Origin: Paraescarpia echinospica
Taxonomy: Eukaryota; Annelida; Polychaeta; Sabellida; Siboglinidae
DNA: 64,000 nucleotides
Reading direction: 5' to 3'
Assembly: GCA_020002185.1 (NCBI GenBank)
Contig: CM034536.1
Span: 8,230,798 to 8,294,797, forward strand
Part shown: piece after piece, positions 46,233 to 58,323 of the stretch
Layout of the letters: each line of letters begins with the position of its first letter
Numbering within the stretch: the first letter of the stretch is position 1
Program-made: the position numbers and the translations under genes
Notes under the pieces: model-generated
Database searches by the model: none
What the model saw: the letters and a program-made list of their open reading frames with translations, nothing else
Told to the model about the DNA's origin: nothing

Positions 46233-46493
46233 TCCCTCTCTACCTTGATTACTTAGTCACATTTGTTAATTAAAGGAACACTGAACTGCAATAAAGTGTG
46301 TGACACGGATTCCTAATAAGTGTTCGTTGTGAAAAGAGTTCGTTGTGAAAACAGATGAACGCACAAACATGCCATGTTATTTAACTGAACACTTAACTAG
46401 ATAACGGATATGAAGGGCAGCGATCCGCCTACACCCTTATATCGTGTAACTAACTATATCTAGAACGGGCAGCAATCCGCCTACACCCAATTT

Positions 46494-47204
46494 CTAGATT
46501 TGCTCGATTAAGCGCTGTCGCTTTTTTCGAGCTCGTTGTGGACGGACAGCTTGCAGAGCAGGTGGCTTAAGCACCTCTTCGTCATCGTGACGGGTCTCAG
46601 ACGACTCATCATCTGTTGGCGGGTCGTCGTCCGCAGCTGTGTTCTCGGGATGACGTCGTGCGATTTCATCGGGCGACAAGCCTCGCACGCGACGGAACTT
46701 AGACACATTTCGCGTCACCGTGGACCCATCACCACGCACGGCGGTGACCATTGGTTCTTTCATTGCACTGACGATGAGCGGTGTCGGTGCGAACGGAGTA
46801 GAGAGTTTGTTCACTCTAGGCTGCTGTACAAGCACAACCTCTCCCATTTGTAGGTTCACATGTGAAGCGTGTGCACGATCGTCTAAGTACTCTTTCATTC
46901 TCGCTTTTGCCAGAGCGTCTTGTCTGCGAACGACTTCATCTTCTGGGTGCACGTTCTGAAGCGTTGGCAGCTCAGGTAGCTTAGTTCTCGGTTCTCGACC
47001 AAACAGTAGTCGGTGAGGTGTGAACAGCGTAGAACTATGCGGAGTAGATCGATAGTTTCGAAGAAACTGCTGCAGTTCGGGACGCCAGTTGCGATGTTGA
47101 ATGATGGTTGAACTTCATCATCGGCTTGTTGAAGTTCTCCACTTGTGCATTCGTCATCGGCCATAGCGGTGTGATTTTACGGTGACGGACGCCACACGAC
47201 TACA
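46494..47204 (-). pseudogene. Integrase C-terminal part of gypsy pol
   Basis: On the minus strand, CGVRHRKITPLWP at about 47201-47163 leads into a NAQVENFN segment carrying the catalytic Glu, then frame-shifted RATPH-like sequence and LLFGREPRTKLPELPTLQNV. An intact C-terminal segment follows (46952-46494; VNLQMGEVVLVQQPRVNKLS and a Thr-rich DNA-binding-type end). A stop codon lies just before the CGVRH block. The domain is cut off from its N-terminal half by the nested LINE. Confidence 0.82.
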
Positions 47205-47218
47205 AAAACTGTGATCAT

Positions 47219-47927
47219 GTATTTAACAAGATTACCACCCAGAGAATTAACTCTAGGTGGCAGGTGGACAAGGAAGCCCTTTGGCTTATCGAGAGTCCGA
47301 CCCTTTTATTTATGTGTATCCAGCCCGTCTGAGGTATGTGTCGATTTTATTTTTAAACATATTCACGCTACTAGCACCCACACAATCAGCAGATAATCTG
47401 TTCCATTCATTTACAATCCTTTGTGAGAATGAGAACTTTCTCACGTCTAATCTACACTGCTCCTTTGCTAATGTAAGTTCATGTCCTCTAGTCCTTCTAT
47501 CTTTCTTAACTGAGAACACAATATTTCTATCAATATTTTCATAACCATTCAATATTTTAAACATTTCTATCTGATCTCCTCTCAATCTCCTGGTCTCTAG
47601 TGTTGTTAAACCGCATTTTTTAGGCGTATTTCGTAACTAAGATCCCTCAGTTTTGGTATCATTTTAGTTGCTCTCCTCTGCACTCTTTCTAGCATATCTA
47701 TGTCCTTCCTGCGATACGGCCTCCACGCTTGAATACAATATTCTAAATGAGGCCTAACTATTGTTTTGTAGTGTTATTATTAGCTCTTTTTCCTTATACG
47801 TTATGTTTCGCCTAATTAATCCAAGGATTTGATTTCCCTTTGAAGCTGCAATTCCGCACTGCTCTGATACCTTCATATCAGCACTAATGGTTAACCCTAA
47901 GTCCTTTTCTTTGTCAGTATTACTCTA
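47219..47927 (-). mobile_element. 5'-truncated LINE nested in gypsy integrase
   Basis: The minus strand encodes the C-terminal end of a jockey/CR1-type RT ORF (RRLRGDQIEMFKILNGYENI, then NEWNRLSADCV and KIDTYLRRAG), about 85% like the plus-strand copy at 60720-61398 by eye. It ends with the family tail ...CTTGTTAAATA. It is inserted right after the DNGPPF codons of the integrase. No clear target duplication is visible. Confidence 0.85.
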
Positions 47928-50480
47928 GAATGGTGGGCCATTGTCCGACTTTATCGTTTCTGGATATCCGAACATGGCAAAAATGGACTCCATGATCGGC
48001 ATAACTGTCTCTGCACTGGTGCTTCTGGTCACGTGAACGACTGGATATCTTGAATATTCATCTGTGACGCAGAGTAAATATTCGCCTCGGGCCTCGCGGT
48101 AGAGTAGTCATGTTTAGTGGCTCCATCTGGCGGCGGTTGGAGTTTGCAACACACGGAATGCAACCCATGACGACTGCTTCCGTTTCCTTGTCTATGCCTG
48201 GAAACCACACTTTGCTTCCGATCAGAGCTTTGGTTTTGCAGATGCCCTGATGACCCTCATGTGCCAACTGTATGACACGACTGCGAAGTGCTGTCGGGAT
48301 GACCATGCGAGAATCTCGTAGCAGAAAGTCTCCATTCTCTCCCACTGTCAGTTCATCCCTCACTCTCCGGAATGTATGCAATGTCAGCTGACTCGTTGCT
48401 AGCTGTGTCATGCCAACGACCTGTGCGGATGACCTCGATGACCTTGTTTAAGGTCGCATCTTGTCTGGTGTGCACCTTAATTTCGTCAAGGGTGATGGCA
48501 TTTGGCGTAGAGCTGTCAGCAATGTGATTGATGAAGTCCTCAGCCATACGCTGTGCTTGGCTGACTTTTGTTGCTGGATGTCTGGACAGGTAGTCTGCTG
48601 GGTTGTCACGACCACATCTGTATTCTAGACGAATGTTGTAATGTTGTAAGCGCAGTGCCCATCTCGCAACTCGTAGCGGCGGGTTTGGCTTCTGCCATAT
48701 GCCCAGCAGGGGCCTATGGTCCGTGATTATCGTGCATGCAGCGCCATCCGTGTACATGTAGAAGTGCTCGCAACCCCACACAACGGCTAACTCACGTTCT
48801 GTTTGTGAGTAGCGTCTCTCCACGTCCGAGAGCGCACGGCTTGCGTATGCGACTGGTTTGCATTCTTGTGTAAGTATCGCTGCAACGCCAACCGGGCTGG
48901 CATCTACGAGTATCTCGGTTGGTTTGTGAGAATCGTAGTAGGCATTTGTTGCCGTCTCGGACAATGCGTTTTTTATTGCGTTAAACGCGTCCGACTGTGA
49001 CTTCTCCCAAACCCATGGCTGGTCCTGCCGTGTGAGGACTCGAAGAGGCTCCGAGATTGTTGCAAATCTTGCAATGAATCTCGCGCTGTACTGTGCCATG
49101 CCGAGAAATGAGCGTACTTCTGATTGGTTCAGCGGTTGTGCAGCTTCTTGTAGATCTTTCACCTTTTGCGGGTCAGGTGAAATTCCTTCCTTTGAGAATA
49201 CATGTCCAAAGAAGCCGATCTTCGCTTTGTTAAACTCACACTTTGGCAAGTTAACTGTTAATCCGGACTTGTGCAGTCTGTTGAGACACTCTGACAGTGC
49301 CCTGTCGTGATCTTCTTGGCTTGCACCGAACACAATGATGTCATCACTTATGTTAATGGCGCCATTCATGCCGTTCAACACCGTCTGAATTGTGTGCTGA
49401 AATACTTCGGCCGCCGAGTTTATGCCAAAACTCAGTCGTTTGTACCGATACAACCCCATATGTTTTGAAAAGGTTGTTATATAACGGCATGCAGGGTCCA
49501 GGACTAGTTGATGGTAGCCAGACCCTTGCAGGCCTGTAATCAGTTCATCGATTGTAGGCGTCACATGACGCGTGCGTAAGATGGCTTTGTTAGCCTCTCT
49601 TATGTCGACGCAGATACGTATTTCGTCTGGACTTTTTTGCTTTGGTGGCGTGACGATTCGCGATACCCACTCCGTAGGTCCTCTGACCTTCTCAATGATG
49701 TCTGCACGTTCAAGCTTTTCAAGCTCTTTGGTGACCTCGTCTCGCAGATGAAATGGCACTCGGCTGTGTTTGCGAGCTACCGGTGTGACAGACGTGTCGA
49801 TGTGCTGCTTGACAGTGAAATTTTTCAGACTGCCTATACCCGTGGCAATGCCTGGATATTTTGCAATGACATTGTCTGCTGTTTGTCGGTCGGACACATA
49901 GTTGACTCCAACTCTCAGGGCCCCAAGCTGCTCAGCAGTAGCCCTACCCAGAAGTGAAGGCGAATCTCCATGTACGAGAAGAAATTTTGCGATTGTCGAC
50001 TTGTCACCAATTTGCACGTCACACGTGACGAGCTTACGCGCCACGATTGGCGGCGATCCATACGGATGTATGGTCCGTTTGCATGCTTCAAACTGCTCGC
50101 CTCGCTCTCGCAGCTGCGCGGCTACAGTAGAATTGATTATGTTGCATGATGCACCCGAGTCAATGATCATGTCAACCGGTCCATCTGCAATGATTGCTGT
50201 GATCATGCCAGAATGAGGCGTCAAAGTAAATGCGTACTCATTTTCGCTGTTGTCGCTATGGGCAGCTGATTCTGCCATGTACCGTATCGGATTGACTGGT
50301 TGTGCACGTTTCTTTTGCCACGTCTGTGAGCTGCGCTGTGACTGCTGCCTTGGTTTGCTTCGGCACATGACAGCGAAATGTCCACGCACTCCACATCTGT
50401 GACACTCTTTATCACGTGTGCACTTGCATTCGTCACTTGTATGGCCCTGTAAGCCACAGCGAGTACACCGATCGTGACGT
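47928..50480 (-). pseudogene. Gypsy pol: zinc knuckles, protease, RT, RNase H, integrase N-terminal part
   Basis: From 50480 the minus strand gives two CCHC knuckles (CTRCGLQGHTSDEC, CHRCGVRGHFAVMC), a retropepsin DSGASCN motif, then RT with ISDDIIVFG at the catalytic site (SDD for the usual ADD), and RNase H (ILVDASPVG ... VVWGCEHF, TDHRPLLG). The frame then shifts near 48360 into the integrase HHCC zinc site (LAHEGHQGICKTK ... CIPC). The stretch that should hold the first catalytic Asp (W..iDF.GP) is deleted between LPRGP and GEYLLCVTDEYS near 48090. The second Asp (KSDNGPPF) is intact at the LINE junction. Confidence 0.9.
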
Positions 50481-51142
50481 TGCTGAGTGTTAGAATGTCT
50501 AACACGCAGACCGGTTTACGAGTGTGCGTTTCGAATGGTATGCGTGCTGACCTGTTGAATGCAGCATACACTGTGTTGTTTGATGTGCCACGAGCCATGT
50601 CTTTAGCCTGGCGTTCTGACGATTCTCTCGTTTGCGCTATCTCGATCGCCCTGTTTAGCGTGAGATCCTTTCCTGCGGCCAGGAGTTTGGTACGCAACGA
50701 ATCAGAGCGACACCGATCGATTACTTGATCTCTGATGTACTCATCGACATTGTTCCCGTAATCGCATGACGATGCCAACTGTCGTAACCGTATTACAAAC
50801 TGCCCGACGGTTTCGCCTGCATGCTGTTCAGCGCGATGAAACATGTGCCTGTTGTACGGGACGTTTGATTTAGGCGTGAAATAGTCCGTCAGTAGTTCTT
50901 GTCTTTTGAAACGACTACGACGTACCTGTTTCTGTTTCGGGGAATGTATCATAAATGTCCTGAACGCCTTCGCCCGCGGTGTGTAACAGCAAATCACGTT
51001 TTTGCTTGTCATCGGTGCATCCTGACGCACTGGCCATCCTGTCAAAGTTTCGTATCCACTTTTTCCAACGTTCAGCCGTTGTTGAAGGCTCGTTTTGTGC
51101 ATCGAAGGGCGGTAGTTGGGCCACACTGATCGGAACAGCCAT
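50481..51142 (-). pseudogene. Gypsy gag, frame-broken
   Basis: The minus-strand ATG at 51142 opens MAVPISVAQLPPFDAQNEPS and a W-rich matrix/capsid-like start (ERWKKWIRNF). The frame breaks near 50930 and continues as RSRFKRQELLTDYFTPKSNV, then FHRAEQHAGETVGQFVIRLR, the conserved gypsy capsid core. A second break near 50515 separates it from the zinc knuckles. Confidence 0.85.
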
Positions 51143-51210
51143 GGTGATTCGGTACGGTAGGCGGTTGCTTACTTGTAGGCTTAGCAGGTTCGCTTAATTC
51201 TCGTCGCCAT

Positions 51211-51381
51211 TGTATGATTGCTGCTTTTAAATGAAACACACCATTTATCAGACTGAACGAAACATGGCCGTTGTTTTATTATCTAATCCGACCAGCACCG
51301 GAGAAATCCGAAGTCAACGGGATCCGTCCGTAATACATAGGCTACGTATGTATATAACATGCAGGGAGCGGCTATATTACA
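51211..51381 (-). repeat. 5' LTR of Ty3/gypsy element
   Basis: 171 bp, paired with 46063-46232. The right edge GGCTATATTACA is followed by the AACAC target duplication (51382-51386). The two LTRs differ at only a few positions. Confidence 0.92.
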
Positions 51382-51386
51382 AACAC

Positions 51387-52480
51387 TGTCGGATGAGACA
51401 TAAAATGTCGCTGATCTCCGCCAGAGGAATTAAAATATCCAACGCCACGCAGGAGTAAAAGCTAACTTATTATTGTCGAGGCTAACTGTTGGTTGATACA
51501 GCAAACGTGTTTCGCTGAAGTGTGCCAAAACGTGGTTTAAAATACATGTTAAGAAATTCTACATTGCATTAGTAAAAGTCTCGGCATTACACAAAACGAC
51601 CACATACATTCCTTAATTCATTATTATTCATTAAACAAACGTGTGAATCTATTATATTAACGAAATATTGTGTAGGCATATTTTCCAGTTTGTAATATTG
51701 GTATACACTGCATATGCCACTGTGAACATGGCAATGACCACGCAATAATCGCCCCGTTTTCCATGTTGTTTGGCAACAAGAGTCAAGTTTATTCTACAGT
51801 TAGAATTGATTTGTTCATAAATGTTTGATTCCGATTTTTAAGAACCTTTTTACTGGGTTAGTTATTACTTTATATCAAAGTAATCAAGGTAATCGAGGGG
51901 GATAAGACACCAACTGAGAAAACCACCAACAAACATTACACGACAAGAACTTTCATGGACCCCCAAGGGAAGAGAAGAAGAGGAAGACCATGATACACCA
52001 GGTGGAGAGGGAGAGAGAGAGAGACCGAGAGCAAACGAAAGAAGATGGGTTACGTCGGGTGAGTAACTGAGAAAACGGCTTCAAACAGACAAGAGCGGGG
52101 GACCATGGTCAATGACTTATGTTCCCAGCGAGCAATAGGCCAACCTATGTTAGGAATCAAGGGAATGTAAATTCTTCCACCCGCGCCATGTATTGTTCTG
52201 GATAATCATAAAGCCGTTGTGGATGATCTCGGAAGAGGGGTAGGCCCTACAAAGGCCGATCAAGCGTAGACACCCATTAGGGTTCCATGTTAATGTTGTG
52301 GCGTAACAGGTTATGTAGGAATTTGTTTTAACTGTCAAAAGGATTGCTATGGCCGGTTGCCCCCTCCCCCACCAAATCCACTGTTGTATATGTAACTCCC
52401 ATCGAACAAGATGGGAATTACTTACCATAGGAGGAGCGACTCCACGTCGCGGCCCTGGGAATAAACTGTCTGATTGCAAA
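51387..52480. other. Intergenic, unassigned
   Basis: About 1.1 kb with no recognised ORF. It includes a short GA-rich run near 51960-52040. Confidence 0.45.
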
Positions 52481-52891
52481 TCCTGCTACCACCACCCACT
52501 AGGAGCTTGTACCCCGACTAACTCTCATACCTCTGCTCAACCAACGATAAAGTATGTATTAAAATCGTCACCAGCGCAACCCCAGAAAACGCCAGCGTGC
52601 ACATGAACATCTGTGCCGAGAAACACCTTCCTGCTGATGTCGAGAACGACTGGATCACCTAGAAAGCGCCAAACCAACTAACTAAGCACGTTGCAAGTCG
52701 AGAACCAATATTTGTTATGCTCAAATGGGACTACTCCAATGACTCTGAAAACTGTGACTGTGGCGCTAGGCAGACCATGCAACATCTTCTGGTTTGCGAG
52801 ACGACGGAGAGCGCATACTCTGCCGAAGACCTGACTATGGCCAATAACATTGCCATAAAATGCGCCAAACACTGGGAGCACATCCTGTGAT
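52480..52891 (+). mobile_element. LINE ORF 3' end with Cys/His tail
   Basis: The plus strand encodes NCDCGARQTMQHLLVCETTE, then AEDLTMANNIAIKCAKHWEHIL and a stop at about 52891. This matches the CDCG.xQT..HLL.C ... A..W signature that closes many jockey/R1-type LINE ORFs. Upstream frames are broken. Confidence 0.6.
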
Positions 52892-53079
52892 AGTCTGGTG
52901 GGTGGATAAGAATGATGACGATCGGAAAAGATTAACAAATGAGCGCTCTCATTATTGTTATAGGAAGATTTACAATAGTGTTGCCCCATACAATACAAAT
53001 GCAGCCGGCTAAATATATATGCTGTTGTTGAGGAAAACGTTGATCGATGGTGATTGGATATTGATCAAGGTATAGTAAT

Positions 53080-54370
53080 AATAATATTTTATTTCATACA
53101 AGCATTGTGTCCATATAGAAAAACGTTCATCGATAAAAACATCCATATAAAAAAATTAAAATAAATAAATATAACAATAAAAACAGGATATTTAAAAATT
53201 ATTCAAAGCCCTGATCCACAACTGCAACGTACTGTATATGTCGCTAGTAGCAATACTCTGAATAATTGTATTAACATACCTATTAATACTCGTGATTTAG
53301 CTAAAAATAGCTGTTCTGGTAATACATTTACACGATTTTACATGATGGCTGCGCAACATCTCATAGGCATATTGTTCAATATCCTGTATGAAATGTTATA
53401 GGCGACAATAAATTGCTGAAAATTAACTTTTCTAAAATTACCCCATAGCGCACACATATAAATATTACTTAAATATGCAACAAACAACTTATTGTTTGTA
53501 GCAGTGGAGCAAAAAAGAAATTTTTGACGTATTTACTTTTGGCATAATGAAGTCACACTTTGGCTTGAATGTCAGCCTCATCCGATAAGTCGTTATAAAT
53601 GACATGCCCAAGGTATTTACAAGAGGTGGCGAAGTTTAACTTCTTTCCTCCTAAAATCATTTCCCTGACAAGATATGAGTTTCTAGAATCTAAGTACATG
53701 GTCAGGGATCGTATTGAACATCGTGCTCACAACCATAAGAGTAACATATGTCAAGTAAAGCTTGTATACCAACCATATTACCCAGACTACAACCAATATG
53801 TTGTTTGTATAGTTGTACATTTACATTGTCCATGTAAAGGCTAAAAAGTAGAATGGATGACTTTCCACCTTGCTTAACACCGTTGCCCATTGAGAAGAAA
53901 TCCGAGTAGGTAGATCCCCATTGGATGTACATACACATTGGTTATTGAACTCATTGCTGAGTATTCTTAGAATATATTTCGGTACATCGCGTTGTTCTAA
54001 TTTCGCTAACAGCTTATGTCGATTGACTCGATCAAATGCTTTTGAAGCATCCAGAAAACAACATGCATAGCTGAACCATGTTTAATGTAAAATCTTAGTA
54101 ATTCCTTAAATGTAAACACGCACAGCTCCGTTCAATGTTTGGCTTAAATCCAAACTGATTAGGCGTAGTTTGCAAGTACATTTCCATTCTGTTGAATAAC
54201 ACAGTATCTATTATCTTGGAACATATGTTAGAAAGGCATAGTGGCCTGTGGCCTGTAATTACTTTGTTATTTACCCGTCTATTTGTATCTTTAATAACCG
54301 GTACAATAACAGGCTCTGAGGCTGATTTCGGAACATAACCATGCACCATAATAGAGGTCACAAGGGTAGA
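53080..54370 (-). mobile_element. LINE reverse-transcriptase fragment, degenerate
   Basis: On the minus strand, HGYVPKSASEPVIVPVIKDT, CSKIIDTVLFNRMEMYLQTT, NQFGFKP, then GVKQGG...LFSLYMDNVN and YLDSRNSYLVREMILGGKKL are consecutive RT motifs. The YADD box is lost (LDICYSYG follows a deletion) and several frame changes occur, so it is dead. The 3' end is A/T-rich near 53085. Confidence 0.82.
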
Positions 54371-54395
54371 TGATAGCACCACAATTTGAGTAACG

Positions 54396-54535
54396 GCGAT
54401 ATTATACATATATATATATATATATATAATATCGGCGGAGGATACTGAGTCACATATATAAATAAATATATATATATATATATATATAGGTAGATAGATA
54501 GATATATGTATAGATAGACAGCCAGACAGACATAC

Positions 54536-54573
<38 letters not shown>

Positions 54574-54612
54574 GTAGGTAGATAGGTAGGTAGATAGATA
54601 GATATATAGGTA
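54396..54612. repeat. (TA)n and (GATA)n microsatellites
   Basis: (AT)n at 54408-54428 is flanked by complementary GCGATATTATA / TATAATATCGGC, followed by (TA)n at 54465-54488 and a (GATA)n/(GGTA)n run to 54612. Minus-strand Tyr-Leu-Ser repeats are artefacts. Confidence 0.9.
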
Positions 54613-54761
54613 AGTAGGTAGCATATTTGATAGTTAGAACAACTGGCCAATCAGACATGTGGTACACGTCGATTAATTGGAGAGCTACTGTACTTGCATC
54701 TCACATTGCTGTTTTTAGTCACAAGCTGTGATTGAATACTGTATAAGTAGTACACGTGCAC

Positions 54762-54913
<152 letters not shown>

Positions 54914-54914
<1 letters not shown>

Positions 54915-56090
54915 TTGCACGCATGCGCCTTTGTAGAAACGGTGGGGAACTGATCATGCGTGGGCGAGTAAGTGTTGTAGTTTTCATGTAACCTTACTTG
55001 TTGTTGGGCAATCTATGTGCGCATGTGATTAATTGTTTTATTTATTAAATTGACCATGCCAATGGTATTCCGTGAGTTAAAATTAATAGATCGAGTTTCC
55101 CAGGCGCGATCGACATAATACATAACTCCTATACCGGAGCGAGCAAAGAACATGTGGATCCGACCAGGATGTAATTCACTGTCTTTATGACTCTAACATG
55201 TATGTCACTACCACTACTTTTAATGGATTGCACACAAATATACATCTTATACACACGATGCATAGCATCGCATGTGTTTACAACTTCTTACAAGGTACTA
55301 TGCTTCTCCGTCGTCCTTCTTACCCACGGGAATAAAACATTATTATTCCCTTGATTCTAAAATGACATGCACAGTTACCGAATGGCCTGTTGAACCCGTT
55401 TTCTTTACATATGTTTGTCAGTCTGATATATTGGTTTTATTTAACTACTTGACCAGGGCAAGAAACTATTTCTGAACATTCATAATAGGTGCGCGCCGGC
55501 GGAACAGTAAGCCACGCACTGGACTGCCGGCTGCAACCACTGCCTAATCAGCCAGAGCATGTGTAATCGGTTCGTCTGTGTATGCCTTTTGTAGGCCTTG
55601 TGTAGGCCTTGTGTAGGCCTTGTGTAGTTGCGCATCTAGTAATCTCCCAATCAGCAGCCGGATCTTCCTGTGGGTCGTGGAAACAAGTCTGGCTGGTGCC
55701 TGGGCGTGTGGTGTTGGAGCTTTGGCATCCAGGCGAATCAGAGACGTTTCTGATTACACCAGTGACTCAGTATCCTCTGCTGTCGCTGATATTACACGTA
55801 ATTTACTGTTCGGGAAATATAAGTAACTATAGAGTGTCTGCAAGCGCCAAGATTTCGACTCTCTGTACCGCTCAATTTGATTGTTGGAGAAACAATCGAA
55901 CCGAGCGCGTGACGTCATCAGGCTTGTGATAGGGAGTCGAGTTCGGGTCGCTCGCGTACACTCCCTCTTAATAGAAAATATATTAACGCTGACTCGGGAG
56001 TATCGCCAATCGTGTAGCACAGCTGGCTCGTGAGAATGATATCGGATGGACAAAACTGAATTTCTTGGCTGCTTTTTATATTGGACGCGA
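54914..56090. other. Intergenic, unassigned
   Basis: No recognisable gene. It has a short 11-13-bp direct repeat (GTAGGCCTTGT, four times) at 55589-55628. Small ORFs on both strands have no family resemblance. Confidence 0.45.
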
Positions 56091-56117
56091 GCGTTTAGTT
56101 CTCATAATCACGACGGA

Positions 56118-58323
56118 CCATCATCATCATCATCATCATTATTGTGTAGCCGTAGAATCCCGTGGTTGGGCGAAGGCCTCAGCATGTCGTTTCCAAATAT
56201 GCCTGTCTTGCGCTATCCTCTGCCTGGTGGTACCCTCGTCTAGTTGGTCTCTCCACCGTCTCGCCGTTCTTCCTCTAGATCGTTTCCCTTCGTAAGATCT
56301 CCAGGTTGTGATACGTGATGTCCATCGGTTATCTCGTAGTATGTTGATGAGCCCTGCCCAGGTCCACTTATGCCTTCAGATTTGTTCTATCACGTCTATG
56401 ACCTTTGCTTTCTGCCATACCCAGATGTTTGTTTTTCTCTCCCGATATGTGATGTTTAGCATACTTCTTTCCATCTTTGTTTGTGTGGCTACTAGCTTGT
56501 TCTTTGCCTGGATGGTGAGTGCCCATGTTTCCGCGCCGTATGTCATCGCTGGAAATACGCATGAGTTAAACACTTGTCTCTTCAAGCAGGTTCCAAAATT
56601 ACCTTTGCAGATGTCGGGGTATTTGGCGAATGCTGTCCAGTCGGCTGTGATTCTTCTTTGAATCTCCTTGTCTTGGTTTTTGTGTCTGATACTCTATCCC
56701 TGTCCCAGATAGACGAAGCTTTCAACGTTCTCTATCTGCGTCGTGTTGATATATATTGGTATGTCATTTTCTAGCATCACTTTTGTCTTCGAGATGTTCA
56801 TCTTCAGACCTTGTTTTTCACTTTCATGAGCTAGCTCATGCAGCATGTTTTATAGTTTGTTTTGTGTAGTAGCGCATATGAGTATGTCGTCGGCGAAGCG
56901 AAGATGGCTGCGATATTCTCCGTCTATCCTCAAGTATCTGGTTTCTCAGGTCAGTCTTCGGAATATGCTTTCGAGTGTTGCTGTAAACAGCTTGGGCGGT
57001 ATGGTGTCACCCTGTCGTACTCCTCTCTTGATGTTGATCTTGTTGCTCTTTGTGTAGGTGGGCTGTCACCGAGTTGTTAGTGTAGTTCGACGTACACGTC
57101 TTCTATCCCCTGTTCTTGAAGGGAGGTCAGTATTGCATGGGTTTCCGCCGAGTCGAAAGCCTTCTCGTAGACGACGAAAGCGATGCAGAGCGGGATATTA
57201 TTTTCACGGCACTTCTCTTTCAGTTGGTTTACGATGTGAATGTGGTCTGTCGTGGAGTACCTGCTTCTGAATCCTGCTTGCTCTCGTGGTTGGTTTTTGT
57301 CGAGTACTTTCTCCAGCTTATTCGTTAGTATCTTTGTGAGTAATTTGTAGATGTTTGATAACAGATCGATCTGTAGTTCAATTAAGTCTTTCTTATTTCC
57401 CTTCTAGAAGATTATCACCATCTTTGCGTTCTTCCATGCGGTGTGTATTCGTCTTTCTGATAAACATTTAGTACACACCTTAGCCAGTGTCTTCGAGATG
57501 GTATCTTCCCCTGCTTTTAATATTCCAATGTTTACATGGTCGTTGCCTGCTGTCTTCCCATTCTTCATATCTCTTAGCGCTGCTTCGACCTCCCATGGTG
57601 TATCTCTGGTATATCTTTCGGGTCGGTGTGAATTATGGTATTCTGTTCACTGTCGTATAGCTCGGTGTAGAATTCCTCTATTCGTTCCATGATCATATCT
57701 TGGTCTTGTATTTCTTTACACTGCTTGTCTAGAAGTGCAATCAGTCTGTCTCGTCCTAGTGCCTTTGTTCTTCTTGCTTTCTTCAGGCTCTTCGGTAACG
57801 TAATTGCTTCTCGTATGATCTCTTGATTGTTCTTCCTAATGTCCTCCTTCGCTTTCTTGTTGATGGTCTTGCATATTTCTGCGTACTCTATTTGTTTTTA
57901 TGGCCATTATCCACCATTTCTCGTCGTTTTTTCATTAGTGCTCGTGTCGGTGACAATATTCTCATCACTACATGCCTGTTGATTGCTTTGGTTACACTTG
58001 TCACACTTAGTTGGATCATCTCAGGGATGTTTTCGCTGGTGTCGATGTCGTCTAGTTCCTGTAGTGTCTCGAATCGATTTCGCAGTCAGTTTGAATTGGA
58101 ATTCCTTCATTTTTCTTCTGATTTGTGTGATATCTACACTCGATGGTCTCTTGTTTATAAACTTCATCCTTTCAGCCTTGACGTCCAGTTTGATGTTGCT
58201 CAATACCATTCTGTGGTCACTTCCGATGTTGACTTGGTTGATGACAATTACGTCAGTGACCATGTCTGGCCTGTTTGTGAGGATGTAGTCAATTTCGTTT
58301 CGGACGAATTAAGACGGCAATAA
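56118..58323 (-). mobile_element. RTE-like LINE, degenerate
   Basis: On the minus strand the order is an endonuclease-end segment (VDITQIRRKMKEFQFKLTAK near 58150), then GVRQGDTIPPKLFTATLESI near 57025, RFADDILICATTQNK near 56890, KTKVMLENDIPIYI and MTYGAETWALT near 56540, and an (ATG)n run at about 56119-56142. That is the usual RTE-type endonuclease/RT order with a trinucleotide 3' tail. Multiple stops and frameshifts show it is inactive. Confidence 0.85.

Larger units (their letters stand above)
46063..51381 (-). mobile_element. Ty3/gypsy LTR retrotransposon, degenerate, with nested LINE
   Basis: Element of 5319 bp with near-identical 170-bp LTRs, an AACAC duplication, a PBS-like TGGCGACGAGAATTAAGC one base after the 5' LTR, and gag, zinc knuckles, protease, RT, RNase H and integrase in the Ty3/gypsy order. 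Codon-level similarity is to the K02A2.6-like group common in invertebrates. LTR similarity implies recent insertion, yet gag has frame breaks, the integrase has lost its first catalytic segment, and a LINE fragment has entered. No env-like ORF is seen. The element is probably non-autonomous. Confidence 0.92.

Noticed and set aside
46494..46952. A host gene encoding the 152-codon acidic/basic protein
   Set aside because: It sits between the integrase core and the polypurine tract of the gypsy element and reads as the integrase C-terminal end.
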